Shown here piece after piece: positions 24,416 through 33,875 of a stretch of 64,000 nt of DNA. This stretch comes from an uncultured Dehalococcoidia bacterium (GTDB lineage Bacteria > Chloroflexota > Dehalococcoidia > Lucifugimonadales > UBA3495). Location of the stretch: assembly GCA_951812625.1 (NCBI GenBank), contig CATOSP010000002.1, positions 2,180,788-2,244,787 of the forward strand, read 5' to 3'. Made by a program: the position numbers and the translations under genes. The notes under the pieces are model-generated. The model saw nothing but the letters and a program-made list of their open reading frames with translations, made no database searches and had not been told where the DNA came from. The first letter of the stretch is position 1; the number at the start of each line of letters is the position of its first letter.

Positions 24416-26731
24416 CTACTCTTTGTCCCAAAGGGCTTGCAGGATGCGTCCGGGGTTCATGGGCAGTTCATTTAGGCGGACGCCGATCGCGTTGTAGATA
24501 GCGTTGGAAATGGCAGCCATCGGCGGGACTATTGGCACCTCACCAACACCCCTGACACCATAGGGATGGGCCGGGTTCGCCATCTCCACGATCACCGTGT
24601 CAATCATCGGCAAGTCCAGGGAAATGGGCATCCGGTAGTCGAGGAAGCTGGAGTTGAGCATGTGGCCCTGGTCATTGACGAAGTACTCTTCGTTGAGCGC
24701 CCAGCCGATTCCCTGAGCGACACCGCCCTGAATCTGTCCCTCGACGTAGCTGGGGTGGATGGCCTTACCCGCATCCTGGACGGCAGTGTACCGAAGGATT
24801 TCCACCTTTCCGGTCTCCGGGTCCACCTCTACGTCTACGATGTGAGTGGCAATGGAGGGTCCTGCACCGCCGGGGTTCACACCGGCCCGACCCACAATAG
24901 GGCCTCCTGTGCCGTTCTGGCGGGCCGCCATCTGGCGGAAGGTGAGACGCAGTTCCGGGTCCGACTTGTGCTGGAGGATACCACCGGAGTATTCGACGTC
25001 CTCTGAGGAGACCTCCCAGATCCTTGCCGCCCGGTTGATCATCTGTTGCTTGATGTCCAGGGCTGCTTCGTATGAGGCCCAGCCGGTCTTGAAAGTGACG
25101 CCGCTTCCACCTGTGTTGGAGGTGAAGCCGATGGTCTCGGTGTCGCCCACCTGGGGTTTCACGTCCTCAGCGGAAATGCCCAGCACCTCCGCGAGCTGCT
25201 GGGACACCGAAGCACGGGTGCCGCCGATGTCGGGAGAACCTTCGATGAGGTTGACCGTGCCGTCGGGGTTGACGGTTGCGGTCGCGCATGAGGGACCGGT
25301 GCCGTTGCCCCAGAAGCCGGTGGCTATACCCCGTCCCCGGTACTTCCCATCCAGCCCGGAACTATAGTGCGGGTGGGCTTTGGCTGCTTCCAGCGTCTCA
25401 ACAAATCCAACCAAGGGCATCAACGGGCCGGTGACCCGGCGGGTCCCTTCCCTGGCACTATTGAGGAGGCGGAATTCCAACGGGTCCATCTCCAGTTTCT
25501 CGCAAAGCTCGTCGACCGCGGTCTCCATAGCGAAGGCAGCGGCGGGAGAGCCGGGAGCGCGATAGGCGGAGGTCTTGGGCCGATTGACCACCACGTCGAA
25601 GCCCTCGATATAGGCATTGGGTATGTCGTAGGCGGCCATCATGCACTGGGCACCGCCCGGAACCGGGGAACCGGGGAACGCACCAGCTTCGAAGTAAAGG
25701 TGGGCTTCAGCCGCAACCAGTTTGCCATCGCGGGTCGCACCCAGCTTGACTCGGATGTTGGTCCCGGAGGTCGGCCCGGTGCCCTCGAATACCTCGCCAC
25801 GGCTCATTGTTATCTTCACCGGGGCAGCGGCCTTGCGTGCCAGAAGGGCGGCCACGGGTTCAAGGTATATGGCCAGCTTGGCCCCGAAACCACCGCCGAT
25901 CTCCATTGGAATTGCCTTGACCCTGGATACGGGGATTTCCAACATGCGGGCGGTGTTGTCGCGTACGGAGAAATGGCCCTGGCTGCTGGACCAGATGGTG
26001 AGATTACCGTCCTGATGCCACATGGCGGTTGCCGAATGAGGCTCGATGTAGCCCTGGTGAACGGCGACGGTGGAGACCTCTTTCTCGACAATCACGTCGG
26101 CTTCCTGGAACCCCTTATCCAAGTCTCCAAGCTTGTGCTCGAACCGGTTGGCAATGTTGGTGCTTTTTTCAGTGTCGTCGTCAGAGCGGGTGCCGCCGGC
26201 GCGAGAAGCGGCATTGTACTGGTTTGCCAGCCGCTCGTGGACCAGAGGGGCATCGTCCTTGACAGCGTCCATTACGTCGAGAATAGGTGGAAGCACCTCA
26301 TAGTCGATGTCTATAAGACCGATAGCCTGTTCTGCGACGTGAGGGTTGACCGCCGCAACGGCGGCAACGGCATGTCCCTTGTAAAGAACTTTGTCCCTGG
26401 CCAGGATGTTGTTGCTCATAAAGCGAGCGTTGGCCAGTGCTCCTTCAGCGAGGTCGACGATGTTGCCCGAGGGCTGGGCCATGTCGTCGGAGGTCACAAC
26501 GGCCTTGACGCCCGGAAGAGCCAAGGCACGACTGGTGTCTATGGACTTGATCCTGGCGTGGGCATGGGGACTGCGCAGTACCTTGCCGTAGAGCATTCCG
26601 GGGAGGTTTATGTCGGCCCCGTAACGAGCGCGTCCGGTGACCTTGTCAGCGCCGTCGTGGCGTACCGGACGGGTGCCGACCACGCTGTATTCCTTGTTGG
26701 AGAGAACGACATTGGGCTTGTAGTCGAGCAT
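24416..26731 (-). CDS. Molybdopterin-binding subunit of xanthine dehydrogenase/aldehyde oxidase family
   Basis: 771-aa large subunit of a molybdenum hydroxylase, which hydroxylates heterocycles or aldehydes with water-derived oxygen. Motifs: TGRARYGADINLPGMLYGKVLRSPHAHA (N-terminal aldehyde-oxidase domain), PMEIGGGFGAKL (Moco site), YRAPGSPAAAFAMETAVDEL, and GVRGVGEVPIVPPMAAISNAI, where Glu of GxGE is the catalytic base. The start at 26731 is 7 nt after GGAGG. No FAD or 2Fe-2S subunit gene is adjacent, which is unusual. Two moeA genes for cofactor assembly lie about 10 kb away. Confidence 0.93.
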   Translation of the reverse strand: MLDYKPNVVLSNKEYSVVGTRPVRHDGADKVTGRARYGADINLPGMLYGKVLRSPHAHARIKSIDTSRALALPGVKAVVTSDDMAQPSGNIVDLAEGALANARFMSNNILARDKVLYKGHAVAAVAAVNPHVAEQAIGLIDIDYEVLPPILDVMDAVKDDAPLVHERLANQYNAASRAGGTRSDDDTEKSTNIANRFEHKLGDLDKGFQEADVIVEKEVSTVAVHQGYIEPHSATAMWHQDGNLTIWSSSQGHFSVRDNTARMLEIPVSRVKAIPMEIGGGFGAKLAIYLEPVAALLARKAAAPVKITMSRGEVFEGTGPTSGTNIRVKLGATRDGKLVAAEAHLYFEAGAFPGSPVPGGAQCMMAAYDIPNAYIEGFDVVVNRPKTSAYRAPGSPAAAFAMETAVDELCEKLEMDPLEFRLLNSAREGTRRVTGPLMPLVGFVETLEAAKAHPHYSSGLDGKYRGRGIATGFWGNGTGPSCATATVNPDGTVNLIEGSPDIGGTRASVSQQLAEVLGISAEDVKPQVGDTETIGFTSNTGGSGVTFKTGWASYEAALDIKQQMINRAARIWEVSSEDVEYSGGILQHKSDPELRLTFRQMAARQNGTGGPIVGRAGVNPGGAGPSIATHIVDVEVDPETGKVEILRYTAVQDAGKAIHPSYVEGQIQGGVAQGIGWALNEEYFVNDQGHMLNSSFLDYRMPISLDLPMIDTVIVEMANPAHPYGVRGVGEVPIVPPMAAISNAIYNAIGVRLNELPMNPGRILQALWDKE

Positions 26732-26926
26732 GTTCATGCCTCCGTGCGAGGGTGCCAAATGCTTGGATTACTGCTGGGAATCCCGCCAAGGGACTCGTGC
26801 CAATAGTACCATACCAGGGGCGGAGTGGCACTTTTGGTGTTGGGTTGTTAGCCTGACAAGAGTGTCAGAAGTCGGATGACACACCGCGAGTTGGTATGCC
26901 ATACTGCTTTCAGCCTGTCCTAGGTG

Positions 26927-28015
26927 ATGAATCCGATGGTCTTGTCCACCCCACCTGAGAACGACCCAGGGGATGACCAACCGAAGAACGGCGGCCCACA
27001 AGAACCCTTTGTCCGCATACGCACTCTTTACGGGAGTGCCTACTGGGCAGACTCGGTGAACCTGATGGGTGAACGGGTCGTGGATGAGTCGGTAGATTTG
27101 ATCATGACCAGCCCGCCGTTCGGGTTAGTGCGGAAGAAAGAATACGGCAACGCCGATGCTGACGACTATCTGGCCTGGTTTCGGCCTTTCGCATCCCACT
27201 TCACCCGCATCCTGAAGCCACAAGGTTCACTGGTCATCGACATAGGCGGTGCGTGGAAATCAGGCCTTCCCACAAAAAGCCTTTATCAGTACGAGCTCCT
27301 GATCACTCTCTGCAAGGAGTTTGACTTTCATCTGGCGCAAGAGTTTTTCTGGTGGAACCCTTCCCGACTCCCTTCTCCGGCTGAGTGGGTCAATATAAGA
27401 AGGATTCGGGTGAAGGATGCAGTAAACAACATTTTCTGGTTGTCGAAGACTCCTTGGCCGAAGGCGAGCAACCGCAGGGTTCTTACACCATATAGCCAAA
27501 GCATGCGTAATTTGCTGGAAACAGGCTACAGGTCGAAGAAGCGTCCTAGCGGTCACGACATCAGTGAGAATTTTTCCACTGACAACGGCGCGGCCATTCC
27601 TCCGAATTTGTTGGCTGCTGCTAATACAGAAAGCAACTCTCAGTATCTGAAGTATTGTGAAGACAACAACCTGCCGATCCACCCTGCGCGGTTCCCTTCC
27701 GTCATTCCAGAGTATTTTGTGAGGCTTTTGACTGACCCCGATGACATGGTTGTGGACCCATTCGCTGGAAGTTGCACAACGGGAGAAGTCGCTGAAAGAC
27801 TTGGGCGACGATGGATTTGCGGGGAGATAGAGGAAAAATACGTGCTAGGGGCGCAAGGCCGCTTTCAATCTAACGATGTCAACAAGCCAAAGAGACCCAC
27901 TCAAAGGGAACCGAAGGCTTACAACATCCATTCTCCGGGACTCCTGTGGGACGATACCATCGATGTGCCGCTCCCCGAAGATGGTGGGCGAATTCGTCCA
28001 AGCAAGAGTCACTGA
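26927..28015 (+). CDS. Site-specific DNA methyltransferase, probably N4-cytosine (type II)
   Basis: 362-aa methyltransferase of the beta-type order: catalytic motif TSPPF (residues about 61-65) precedes the SAM-binding motif DPFAGSCTTGEVAERLGRRW near residue 275. TSPPF is common in N4-cytosine enzymes, though N6-adenine specificity is not excluded. HIxP-like and WNPSRLPSPAEW elements are typical of the family. ATG 26927 or GTG 26924 are both possible. An HNH endonuclease gene begins 36 bp downstream. Base composition is visibly less GC-rich than surrounding genes, suggesting lateral acquisition. Confidence 0.88.
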   Translation: MNPMVLSTPPENDPGDDQPKNGGPQEPFVRIRTLYGSAYWADSVNLMGERVVDESVDLIMTSPPFGLVRKKEYGNADADDYLAWFRPFASHFTRILKPQGSLVIDIGGAWKSGLPTKSLYQYELLITLCKEFDFHLAQEFFWWNPSRLPSPAEWVNIRRIRVKDAVNNIFWLSKTPWPKASNRRVLTPYSQSMRNLLETGYRSKKRPSGHDISENFSTDNGAAIPPNLLAAANTESNSQYLKYCEDNNLPIHPARFPSVIPEYFVRLLTDPDDMVVDPFAGSCTTGEVAERLGRRWICGEIEEKYVLGAQGRFQSNDVNKPKRPTQREPKAYNIHSPGLLWDDTIDVPLPEDGGRIRPSKSH

Positions 28016-28050
28016 GGCAATAATCCTCTTACCGCACTTGCTCCCCCAAC

Positions 28051-29046
28051 ATGACACTACAGTCACGGGAAATCATCAACCGGACTATTCTTGACGCATT
28101 GGCCGAGGTCGGGGTCGCAGTTCTGAACGAGCCTAGCGCGTCAGCCCACCCACGACGATACTTGATCGTCAGAGATGATTTACACTCATCCGTTTGGGTC
28201 TATTGTTGGATGTTGACGCATGGGGGACGACCTTCCCTGCCCAACGAATACCGCATACAGATGACATCTGTAGCATCGCCACTGTCGATCAATCCGAACG
28301 GATATACAGTCCTGCTTGGATATGACAGAGACCGAAGGGTCTTTGCTGGTTATGACCTGACCCGTCATACAACATTCACTTCAGGGTCTCCATCGGTCCA
28401 AGTTCAGCTAAACACTCTCAATCTTGCCCTTCAGAACGGCATGGCCTTCGAAACTAAATCGAACAACGAAATCGTGATTGGCGTCAGAAGCGATCTTCTC
28501 TTCTTTTACTGTCTGAACGCCATCGAGTTGCACCTCCTAGGAGAAGACGCAACAGCGATAGAGGCTGCGACCCGCGCATCCGCACTTCAATCAATTGAAC
28601 TTGAAGATTTCACGAATTTGCCGGAACGAAGAAGGACCGTTATCCAAGAGACTACGCGTTGGTCTCGGTCCGCCAGTTTTCGCAGGCAAGTGCTCAGTGC
28701 GTATGACAACAGGTGTGCAGTGACACGGCGGCAGCTCCGCCTGGTCGAGGCGGCCCACATCATGCCTGTAGCCGCCGGTGCTAGGAGCATTGACGATGTG
28801 CGTAATGGGATAGCCCTGGCTCCAACCTACCACCGGGCCTTCGACGCAGGTTTGATTTACTTGGACGAAGGAATGAAGATGCGATTGAACCCCCCACTCG
28901 TCGACGCACTGCGGGGCATGGATTTATCCGGAGGAATTGATGAGTTCGAGTCATCACTCGGGTTAGTCCATCTCCCGGCCAATCCGGTCCAGAGACCAGA
29001 CCCATACTTCATACGCATTGCGAACGAGTATCGTGGCATCCAATAG
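28051..29046 (+). CDS. HNH restriction endonuclease partner
   Basis: 331-aa protein with a C-terminal HNH nuclease domain (residues about 210-290). CAVT and EAAHIMPVAAG give the first His, RNGIALAPTYHRAFDAGL gives Asn and the second His, a pattern shared with restriction-type HNH enzymes. The N-terminal 190 residues have no recognised motif and may bind the target site. Its position directly after a DNA methyltransferase supports a type II restriction-modification system. A PvuRts- or McrA-like modification-dependent enzyme is a less likely alternative. Confidence 0.82.
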   Translation: MTLQSREIINRTILDALAEVGVAVLNEPSASAHPRRYLIVRDDLHSSVWVYCWMLTHGGRPSLPNEYRIQMTSVASPLSINPNGYTVLLGYDRDRRVFAGYDLTRHTTFTSGSPSVQVQLNTLNLALQNGMAFETKSNNEIVIGVRSDLLFFYCLNAIELHLLGEDATAIEAATRASALQSIELEDFTNLPERRRTVIQETTRWSRSASFRRQVLSAYDNRCAVTRRQLRLVEAAHIMPVAAGARSIDDVRNGIALAPTYHRAFDAGLIYLDEGMKMRLNPPLVDALRGMDLSGGIDEFESSLGLVHLPANPVQRPDPYFIRIANEYRGIQ

Positions 29047-29102
29047 CTGCCCTCGACTCCGAGAATCCCAATAGCGACCGAAGGAAGATCTGTCCAAACT
29101 GG

Positions 29103-29132
29103 CAGGGGCCCCGGTGTCATCCGGGGCCCCTG
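29103..29132. terminator. Bidirectional terminator hairpin
   Basis: 12-bp perfect GC-rich stem (29103-29114 with 29121-29132), 6-nt loop, between the convergent HNH and RdhA-like genes. Only short T-rich flanks are present. Confidence 0.6.
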
Positions 29133-29158
29133 CTTCGTCGCGCTGCCTATGGTGTGGG

Positions 29159-30442
29159 TTAGATGTAGTCGGCGTCGATGTCGAGGTTTTCCATCATGCG
29201 GTTGCGGGTCTCGACGTCGATGTCCTGGGAGCGCTCCAGATCGGCCTTCAGTTCCTCGAGCATCTCCTGGGTTATATGGCCAGACGCCTGGGCCTGGGAC
29301 TTGAGCCTGGCGATGGCGTATTCCTCGATAGTGCCGGTGGGCATATCAAAGAAGTCGCGGTCGAAGACCGGCATCTCGCCAGGGCCGAAGTAGCCCTTGC
29401 CCTCGAGAGTGTAGCCTTCGAGGTCGTGGGTGCCCTTGCCGAGGACCTGACCGGTCTTGGCGTAGTGGTCCATGACTGTCTGCATCCCGTACTTCTGGAC
29501 GGGGCAGACCTTCATGCAGACGCCGCAGCCGAGGTAACGGGCCATCACCGGGCGGCAGCGCTTGAAGTAGAGCTTGTTCTTCTCAAGTCCCCGCCACCAG
29601 ATCTTGTCGCGCATAAGAGCGCGGCCCGGGCAGCGATTGACACACACCTGGCAGACCTGGCAGAAGGCATGGATGCCATAGTCCACCGGCTCGTCGTAAG
29701 TGACGTTGGCGTCGGTGGTAACCATCATCAACCGGCAGCGGTTGCCCTCGTGTGGAGTGAGCAGGTACCCGCAAGCCCCAAGCTGGCCGAGACCGGCCTG
29801 CACGTGCATGGGGATCATGGGGCCAGTGGCGTCGCCGGAGTGGATGACGTGGGCCATGTAGCCCAATGAGCGGATGTAGTTGCCCAACTCCAAGCCGGCA
29901 GCGGCCTGCGTCCGGTAGGTGCTGGAGTGAACGATCTCAGCGTCGACGCTGGGGATGGTCTGGGTAGGCTCAAAGTCCTGCTCAAACGCCAGACAAATTG
30001 CGTGGGGGAGTTCGTTAAATCCCTTGCGGCTCTGGAACTCGTACCGGAGGTCGTAGGCGGTGATGCCGACTTCAAGGAAACCCAGCTCACGGGCCTTGTC
30101 CTTGATCTGCCGGGAAACATCCTCGCCTGTGGGTTCGGCAGTGGGCTCCATCCGCTTGGTGGCCCTCCCGGCTAATACGAGACCCCGGTTCAGCTTTTCG
30201 TGTTCCTTACGGATCTCACGCATTTCCGCGTGGGTGTCGCGGAGCTCATTGGCCCAGTCCCGGGAGGCACGTTCAGTGAAGTTGATGGACTCGAGGGGAT
30301 ACTCGCGGGCATACCAGTCGACTTCCCGGTCATTGAGGGGGATGCCGGGGACGGTTTCCAGTTCTTCCGGCACTGGAATGGTGACGGGTTGATCTCCTAG
30401 GTGCTTGCCGGGACGCACGACCTCGTGACCGATTTTTAGCAT
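29159..30442 (-). CDS. Reductive-dehalogenase-like (RdhA/QueG-related) 4Fe-4S corrinoid-type protein
   Basis: 427-aa cytosolic protein. The C-terminal half has two ferredoxin-like clusters: CQVCQVCVNRCPGRAL (CxxCxxCxxxCP) and a second site CGVCMKVCP with a remote Cys (KRC). These follow a domain like the cobalamin-binding core of RdhA and epoxyqueuosine reductase (LGNYIRSLGYMAHVIHS; AGLGQLGACGYLLTPHEGNRCRL). There is no TAT signal and no RdhB anchor nearby, unlike respiratory dehalogenases. It may be a cytosolic reductase of halogenated or other substrates. AAGGAG lies 5 nt before the ATG. Confidence 0.8.
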   Translation of the reverse strand: MLKIGHEVVRPGKHLGDQPVTIPVPEELETVPGIPLNDREVDWYAREYPLESINFTERASRDWANELRDTHAEMREIRKEHEKLNRGLVLAGRATKRMEPTAEPTGEDVSRQIKDKARELGFLEVGITAYDLRYEFQSRKGFNELPHAICLAFEQDFEPTQTIPSVDAEIVHSSTYRTQAAAGLELGNYIRSLGYMAHVIHSGDATGPMIPMHVQAGLGQLGACGYLLTPHEGNRCRLMMVTTDANVTYDEPVDYGIHAFCQVCQVCVNRCPGRALMRDKIWWRGLEKNKLYFKRCRPVMARYLGCGVCMKVCPVQKYGMQTVMDHYAKTGQVLGKGTHDLEGYTLEGKGYFGPGEMPVFDRDFFDMPTGTIEEYAIARLKSQAQASGHITQEMLEELKADLERSQDIDVETRNRMMENLDIDADYI

Positions 30443-30547
30443 GGAAACTCCTTCCGCCGGGTCGATTCTCGAATGTATCTACAGTGGTTGGCCGGGAACA
30501 ACATACTCGCCATAGTCCTAGTTGTCAACGAGGGGGAGCGGAAGCGA

Positions 30548-30976
30548 TTACCACTCCAGACCTGGTTCCCGCTCCTGGAGCACTTCGCCGAACAGGGTCA
30601 ATACCTGGTCAATGTGCAGGACCACGACAGACCCAGTGTGAGACTGATCTCCGCCCGTCGGAGACAACCTCCGGTCCACTTCGTGGAAGTCTGCACCATC
30701 CCGATGCTCAGATGCGGTGCAGCGGAACTTCCAACCGACTCCACTGTCCGAGTCGCGGTAGATCACGATGACTTTGGGGTTCTCGTCCGGGGACACCAGG
30801 GATGTGGCGTTGCTTCGATTCTTGTATGCGAGGGAGGAACCGTTGAGCGCCATCATCGTACCGATATATCCCATGTCGGGACTCCCATCCCTAGAGGACG
30901 TAGCGACGATGCATGGGTTTCCGCTGGCTCTGGCGTTGTTGATTCCGTCTTGCATCTCCTGGGTCAACTGGATCAT
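30548..30976 (-). CDS. Pyridoxamine 5'-phosphate oxidase-fold FMN-binding protein
   Basis: 142-aa split-barrel flavoprotein of the PPOX class. The N-terminal helix is followed by CIVATSSRDGSPDMGYIGTM, then KNRSNATSLVSPDENPKVIVIY, matching general-stress-protein-26-like and F420/FMN/heme-binding members. No TM segment. GGAGG lies 6 nt before the ATG. Substrate unknown. It lies between the FhuF-like gene and the RdhA-like gene on the same strand. Confidence 0.78.
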   Translation of the reverse strand: MIQLTQEMQDGINNARASGNPCIVATSSRDGSPDMGYIGTMMALNGSSLAYKNRSNATSLVSPDENPKVIVIYRDSDSGVGWKFRCTASEHRDGADFHEVDRRLSPTGGDQSHTGSVVVLHIDQVLTLFGEVLQEREPGLEW

Positions 30977-31097
30977 CAGACACCTCCTCCTGGCGGAGAG
31001 TCAACTCCAAGGGGTTCGGAATCCCGAGTTGCCGTTTCGGTCCTAGATGAGAGCGTAGGGGTCTATACCGATTCGTGAGGTGAACCCTGATGTAGGG

Positions 31098-31925
31098 TTA
31101 CCCGTCGTTCGCCAAGACAATACGGATAGCAGCGTCCTGCTCTTCGCGGGACAGCAGAATGCAATTGGAGCAGTACCCGTTGGTCGGTTGGGCTTTCCAC
31201 CAGAGGCAACAACCCGCCCTTCTAGAGAAGAACCCTCGCTTCCCCTTGTCCTCGAAAACCTCCATCGTGACCTGGCGGTAGACCATGGAGTGCGGGTCCG
31301 AAAAGAACCGGTGGCCCTCCCTCACAACTCGCTCAGGGTCGTCACATTTTTGGTAGAGCTCCCGGAACACCTGGCTGCAAGATGCTCCCACGGCATTCTC
31401 GGAAACTCTGATACTGGCGCGCGCGGCCCGTCGCAGGGCTGTTATCACCAACCGCAAATTGGCCTCGAACAGCCATTCCCTCAGCCGGTGGTAGAGCGCG
31501 TCCTCATCCGGCACGACGAAGACGTCGGGGCTACCGGTGGCGGGGTCGTTTGGGAGAGCCGCGAAGGTGGGGCACACCAGTCCAGTTGCGTTGATCCGTT
31601 GGCCTTGCCAGTGGAAAGCAATGTTGTCGAGGGAAGCCATCGGCACACGCCGGTGCATGATGTACTGGCCTATCACCGGCCATACTAGCCGGGTCAAGTA
31701 GGCGATCATGAACGCGGACCCTGCGACGTGAGGATGGTTGGAACCCCATACGTATGTGCCATATGCAATGACCAGGCTTTGCAAGGCCTGGTCATCGTCA
31801 AGAAAGAGGGCCGTCGCCGGGACCCAACCGTCTTCAGGCCTCCCGGCGATGGGGAACTCGAAGAGCGAATTCACCCTGCCGGAGTATTGCAGACTATCCT
31901 CCAAAGGATGTGGTGCGCTGTCCAA
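31098..31925 (-). CDS. FhuF-like (2Fe-2S)-binding protein next to aprA
   Basis: 275-aa protein. The C-terminal motif RAGCCLWWKAQPTNGYCSNC resembles the CC-x(about 10)-CxxC 2Fe-2S signature of FhuF, a siderophore-iron reductase. The preceding part is alpha-helical, resembling the IucA/IucC-FhuF group. TTG start at 31925 with GGGAGAGG 7 nt upstream. It starts 50 bp after the aprA stop, last in the sat-aprB-ribbon-aprA series. The role is unclear: iron acquisition or electron transfer for APS reductase is possible. Confidence 0.72.
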   Translation of the reverse strand: MDSAPHPLEDSLQYSGRVNSLFEFPIAGRPEDGWVPATALFLDDDQALQSLVIAYGTYVWGSNHPHVAGSAFMIAYLTRLVWPVIGQYIMHRRVPMASLDNIAFHWQGQRINATGLVCPTFAALPNDPATGSPDVFVVPDEDALYHRLREWLFEANLRLVITALRRAARASIRVSENAVGASCSQVFRELYQKCDDPERVVREGHRFFSDPHSMVYRQVTMEVFEDKGKRGFFSRRAGCCLWWKAQPTNGYCSNCILLSREEQDAAIRIVLANDG

Positions 31926-31975
31926 CGTTCATCCTCTCCCAGCGGAGTCCCAGCACCCGTCGATTCCCCTCGTCG

Positions 31976-33835
31976 CTACGTCACGATGTTGATGTATGGT
32001 TTGGTGAAGACATCCCAACTATTGTTGGACGCGTTGTAACGGGAGTTCACGAACACCCTCCAGTTCTGGTCGTCCAGGTCAGGGAAGTCGGACCGGTAGT
32101 AGTAACCGGGCCAGCGGGTCTCTTTCCGGTGCAACAGGTGACGCATGTGGGCTTCACCCACCCATACCCGGTGGGCAAGTTCCCAGCAGCGGAGCAGTTC
32201 ATGCAGGTTGCGCGCCCCCAGATGGGCCAGGTCCTCCCGCAAGGTCTCTATGAGCGCTATCCCACGTTCCAACGTAGGGCCGTTGACCGTATACGACGCC
32301 GAAGTGCCACCAGCGTATTCGTCCATGATTTTCTGAAGGCGGGCAAGTCCCTGCCTTGCGGTGATGTAGTGAGGATTCACCTGGGAAGAAGTGGATGCTC
32401 CGCTGAACTTCTCAAAGGTCTCCAGAGGCGCCCAGATGGTCTCCTGAAGCTGAGTGACCTGGGGATTGCTCAGGGACGGAGCATCTGGATTACCGGTCAC
32501 GTAGTTCACCGCAGACTTTCCGGCAAGCCGCCCCTCTGTAAAGGAGCCGGAGGAGAATTTGTGGGGGGCCGCGCCCACGCCATCACCAGCGGCGAACAAG
32601 CCGCGTACGGTGGTCATCTTGTTGTAGCCCCAGAAGTACTCCGGCGGTGACAAGTCTTCGGGGCCGCTCACCCAGGCACCGGCCTCGCCGGAGTGGGAAC
32701 CCATGATATAGGGTTCGGCCAGCACTACCTCAGAAGGGGTCTCCTCAGGCGCGATGTTCTGGGCAGCCCAGGTGAGGGCCTGGGATATGGTCATGTCCAG
32801 GAAGTCTTCCCATGCCTCATTGCGCACCTGGTCCATCTTGGCCGGGTCGCCCTCGGCAAGCTTCTCCATTGCCTCCTCGGTGCGCATGTACATGGGGCCG
32901 AGACCGTCCCTCAGGTCGAGGTACATCTGGTGGTTGCGCAGTGGCGTGGGAGTCGGGATAGCAGAGCCGTAAGGTGCGTACTTGTCCAGTTCCGCAGCGC
33001 GGGTGATGGTGTAGTCCTCGCCAAGGGCATTGGTGACCCTAGCGTGGAAGTACTGGAACCACATACCCACCGGTCCGTAGCCATCCTTAAACCGGGTGGG
33101 CACAAAGCGGTGCTCCATCTGGGTCATTTCCACACCTGCCGGGATCATCAGTCCATAAGCAGAGCCGGTGGCGAACACCGAATACCAGGTGCGTCCCAGA
33201 CCCTCGTTCACAGACCGGGGACGGAACACGTTGGATGCGCCTCCGGTGGTAATGACTACGGCCTTGGCTCGGAACACGTAGAACTTGTTCTCTCGCACCG
33301 AGAATCCGATGGCGCCGGCTATCTTCCCAGCGTCGTTGGCGTCGGTGAGCAAGTGGGTAACCGAGACACGCTCGTACAGGTTCCCCTGGCCGAGGGCGGT
33401 GCGTGCAGGTTCTGCGGCGATGGGTTTGATGGACTCGCCGTGGATGGGGATCTGCCAGCGGCCGATGCGCTCGTACTCCCCGTTCTCCCTCTTCCAGATG
33501 GGCAGTCCCCATTCTTCCAGCATGTGAACGGTGGAATCGACGTGGCGGCCCACATCGTAGACGAGGTCCTCGCGCGCCAGACCCATCATATCGTTGACCA
33601 CGTATTGAACGAAGTCTTCCGGAGTGTTCCATCCGTAGCGCTGGCCCATATAGCAGTTAATGGCGGAAAGGCCCTCGCCCGTTGCGCCGCTGCGCTCGAT
33701 AGCAGCCTTTTCGACCATGACAACCCGGAGCTTGTCGCCCCAGTAGTTGGCCTCGAAGGCCGCGCCACAGCCGGACATGCCGCCGCCGATTATCAGGATG
33801 TCGCACTCAACGGTTTCGGTGGTTGGTAGTGCCAT
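31976..33835 (-). CDS. aprA: Adenylylsulfate reductase, alpha subunit
   Basis: 619-aa FAD flavoprotein of dissimilatory APS reductase, interconverting adenosine 5'-phosphosulfate with AMP and sulfite. The N-terminus holds the FAD-binding DILIIGGGMSGCGAAFEA. AprA-specific stretches are GEGLSAINCYMGQ, MMGLAREDLVYDVGRHVD, EEWGLPIW, and MEHRFVPTRFKDGYGPVGMW. The C-terminal helical region is complete. GGAG is 8 nt before ATG. It lies in the cluster sat-aprB-Zn ribbon-aprA. No dsrAB or qmo gene is present in the window, so direction (sulfate reduction or sulfite oxidation) cannot be fixed. Confidence 0.93.
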   Translation of the reverse strand: MALPTTETVECDILIIGGGMSGCGAAFEANYWGDKLRVVMVEKAAIERSGATGEGLSAINCYMGQRYGWNTPEDFVQYVVNDMMGLAREDLVYDVGRHVDSTVHMLEEWGLPIWKRENGEYERIGRWQIPIHGESIKPIAAEPARTALGQGNLYERVSVTHLLTDANDAGKIAGAIGFSVRENKFYVFRAKAVVITTGGASNVFRPRSVNEGLGRTWYSVFATGSAYGLMIPAGVEMTQMEHRFVPTRFKDGYGPVGMWFQYFHARVTNALGEDYTITRAAELDKYAPYGSAIPTPTPLRNHQMYLDLRDGLGPMYMRTEEAMEKLAEGDPAKMDQVRNEAWEDFLDMTISQALTWAAQNIAPEETPSEVVLAEPYIMGSHSGEAGAWVSGPEDLSPPEYFWGYNKMTTVRGLFAAGDGVGAAPHKFSSGSFTEGRLAGKSAVNYVTGNPDAPSLSNPQVTQLQETIWAPLETFEKFSGASTSSQVNPHYITARQGLARLQKIMDEYAGGTSASYTVNGPTLERGIALIETLREDLAHLGARNLHELLRCWELAHRVWVGEAHMRHLLHRKETRWPGYYYRSDFPDLDDQNWRVFVNSRYNASNNSWDVFTKPYINIVT

Positions 33836-33875
33836 GCCTTGTACTCCAGATTATAGATATATGCGTGGTTCCGGC

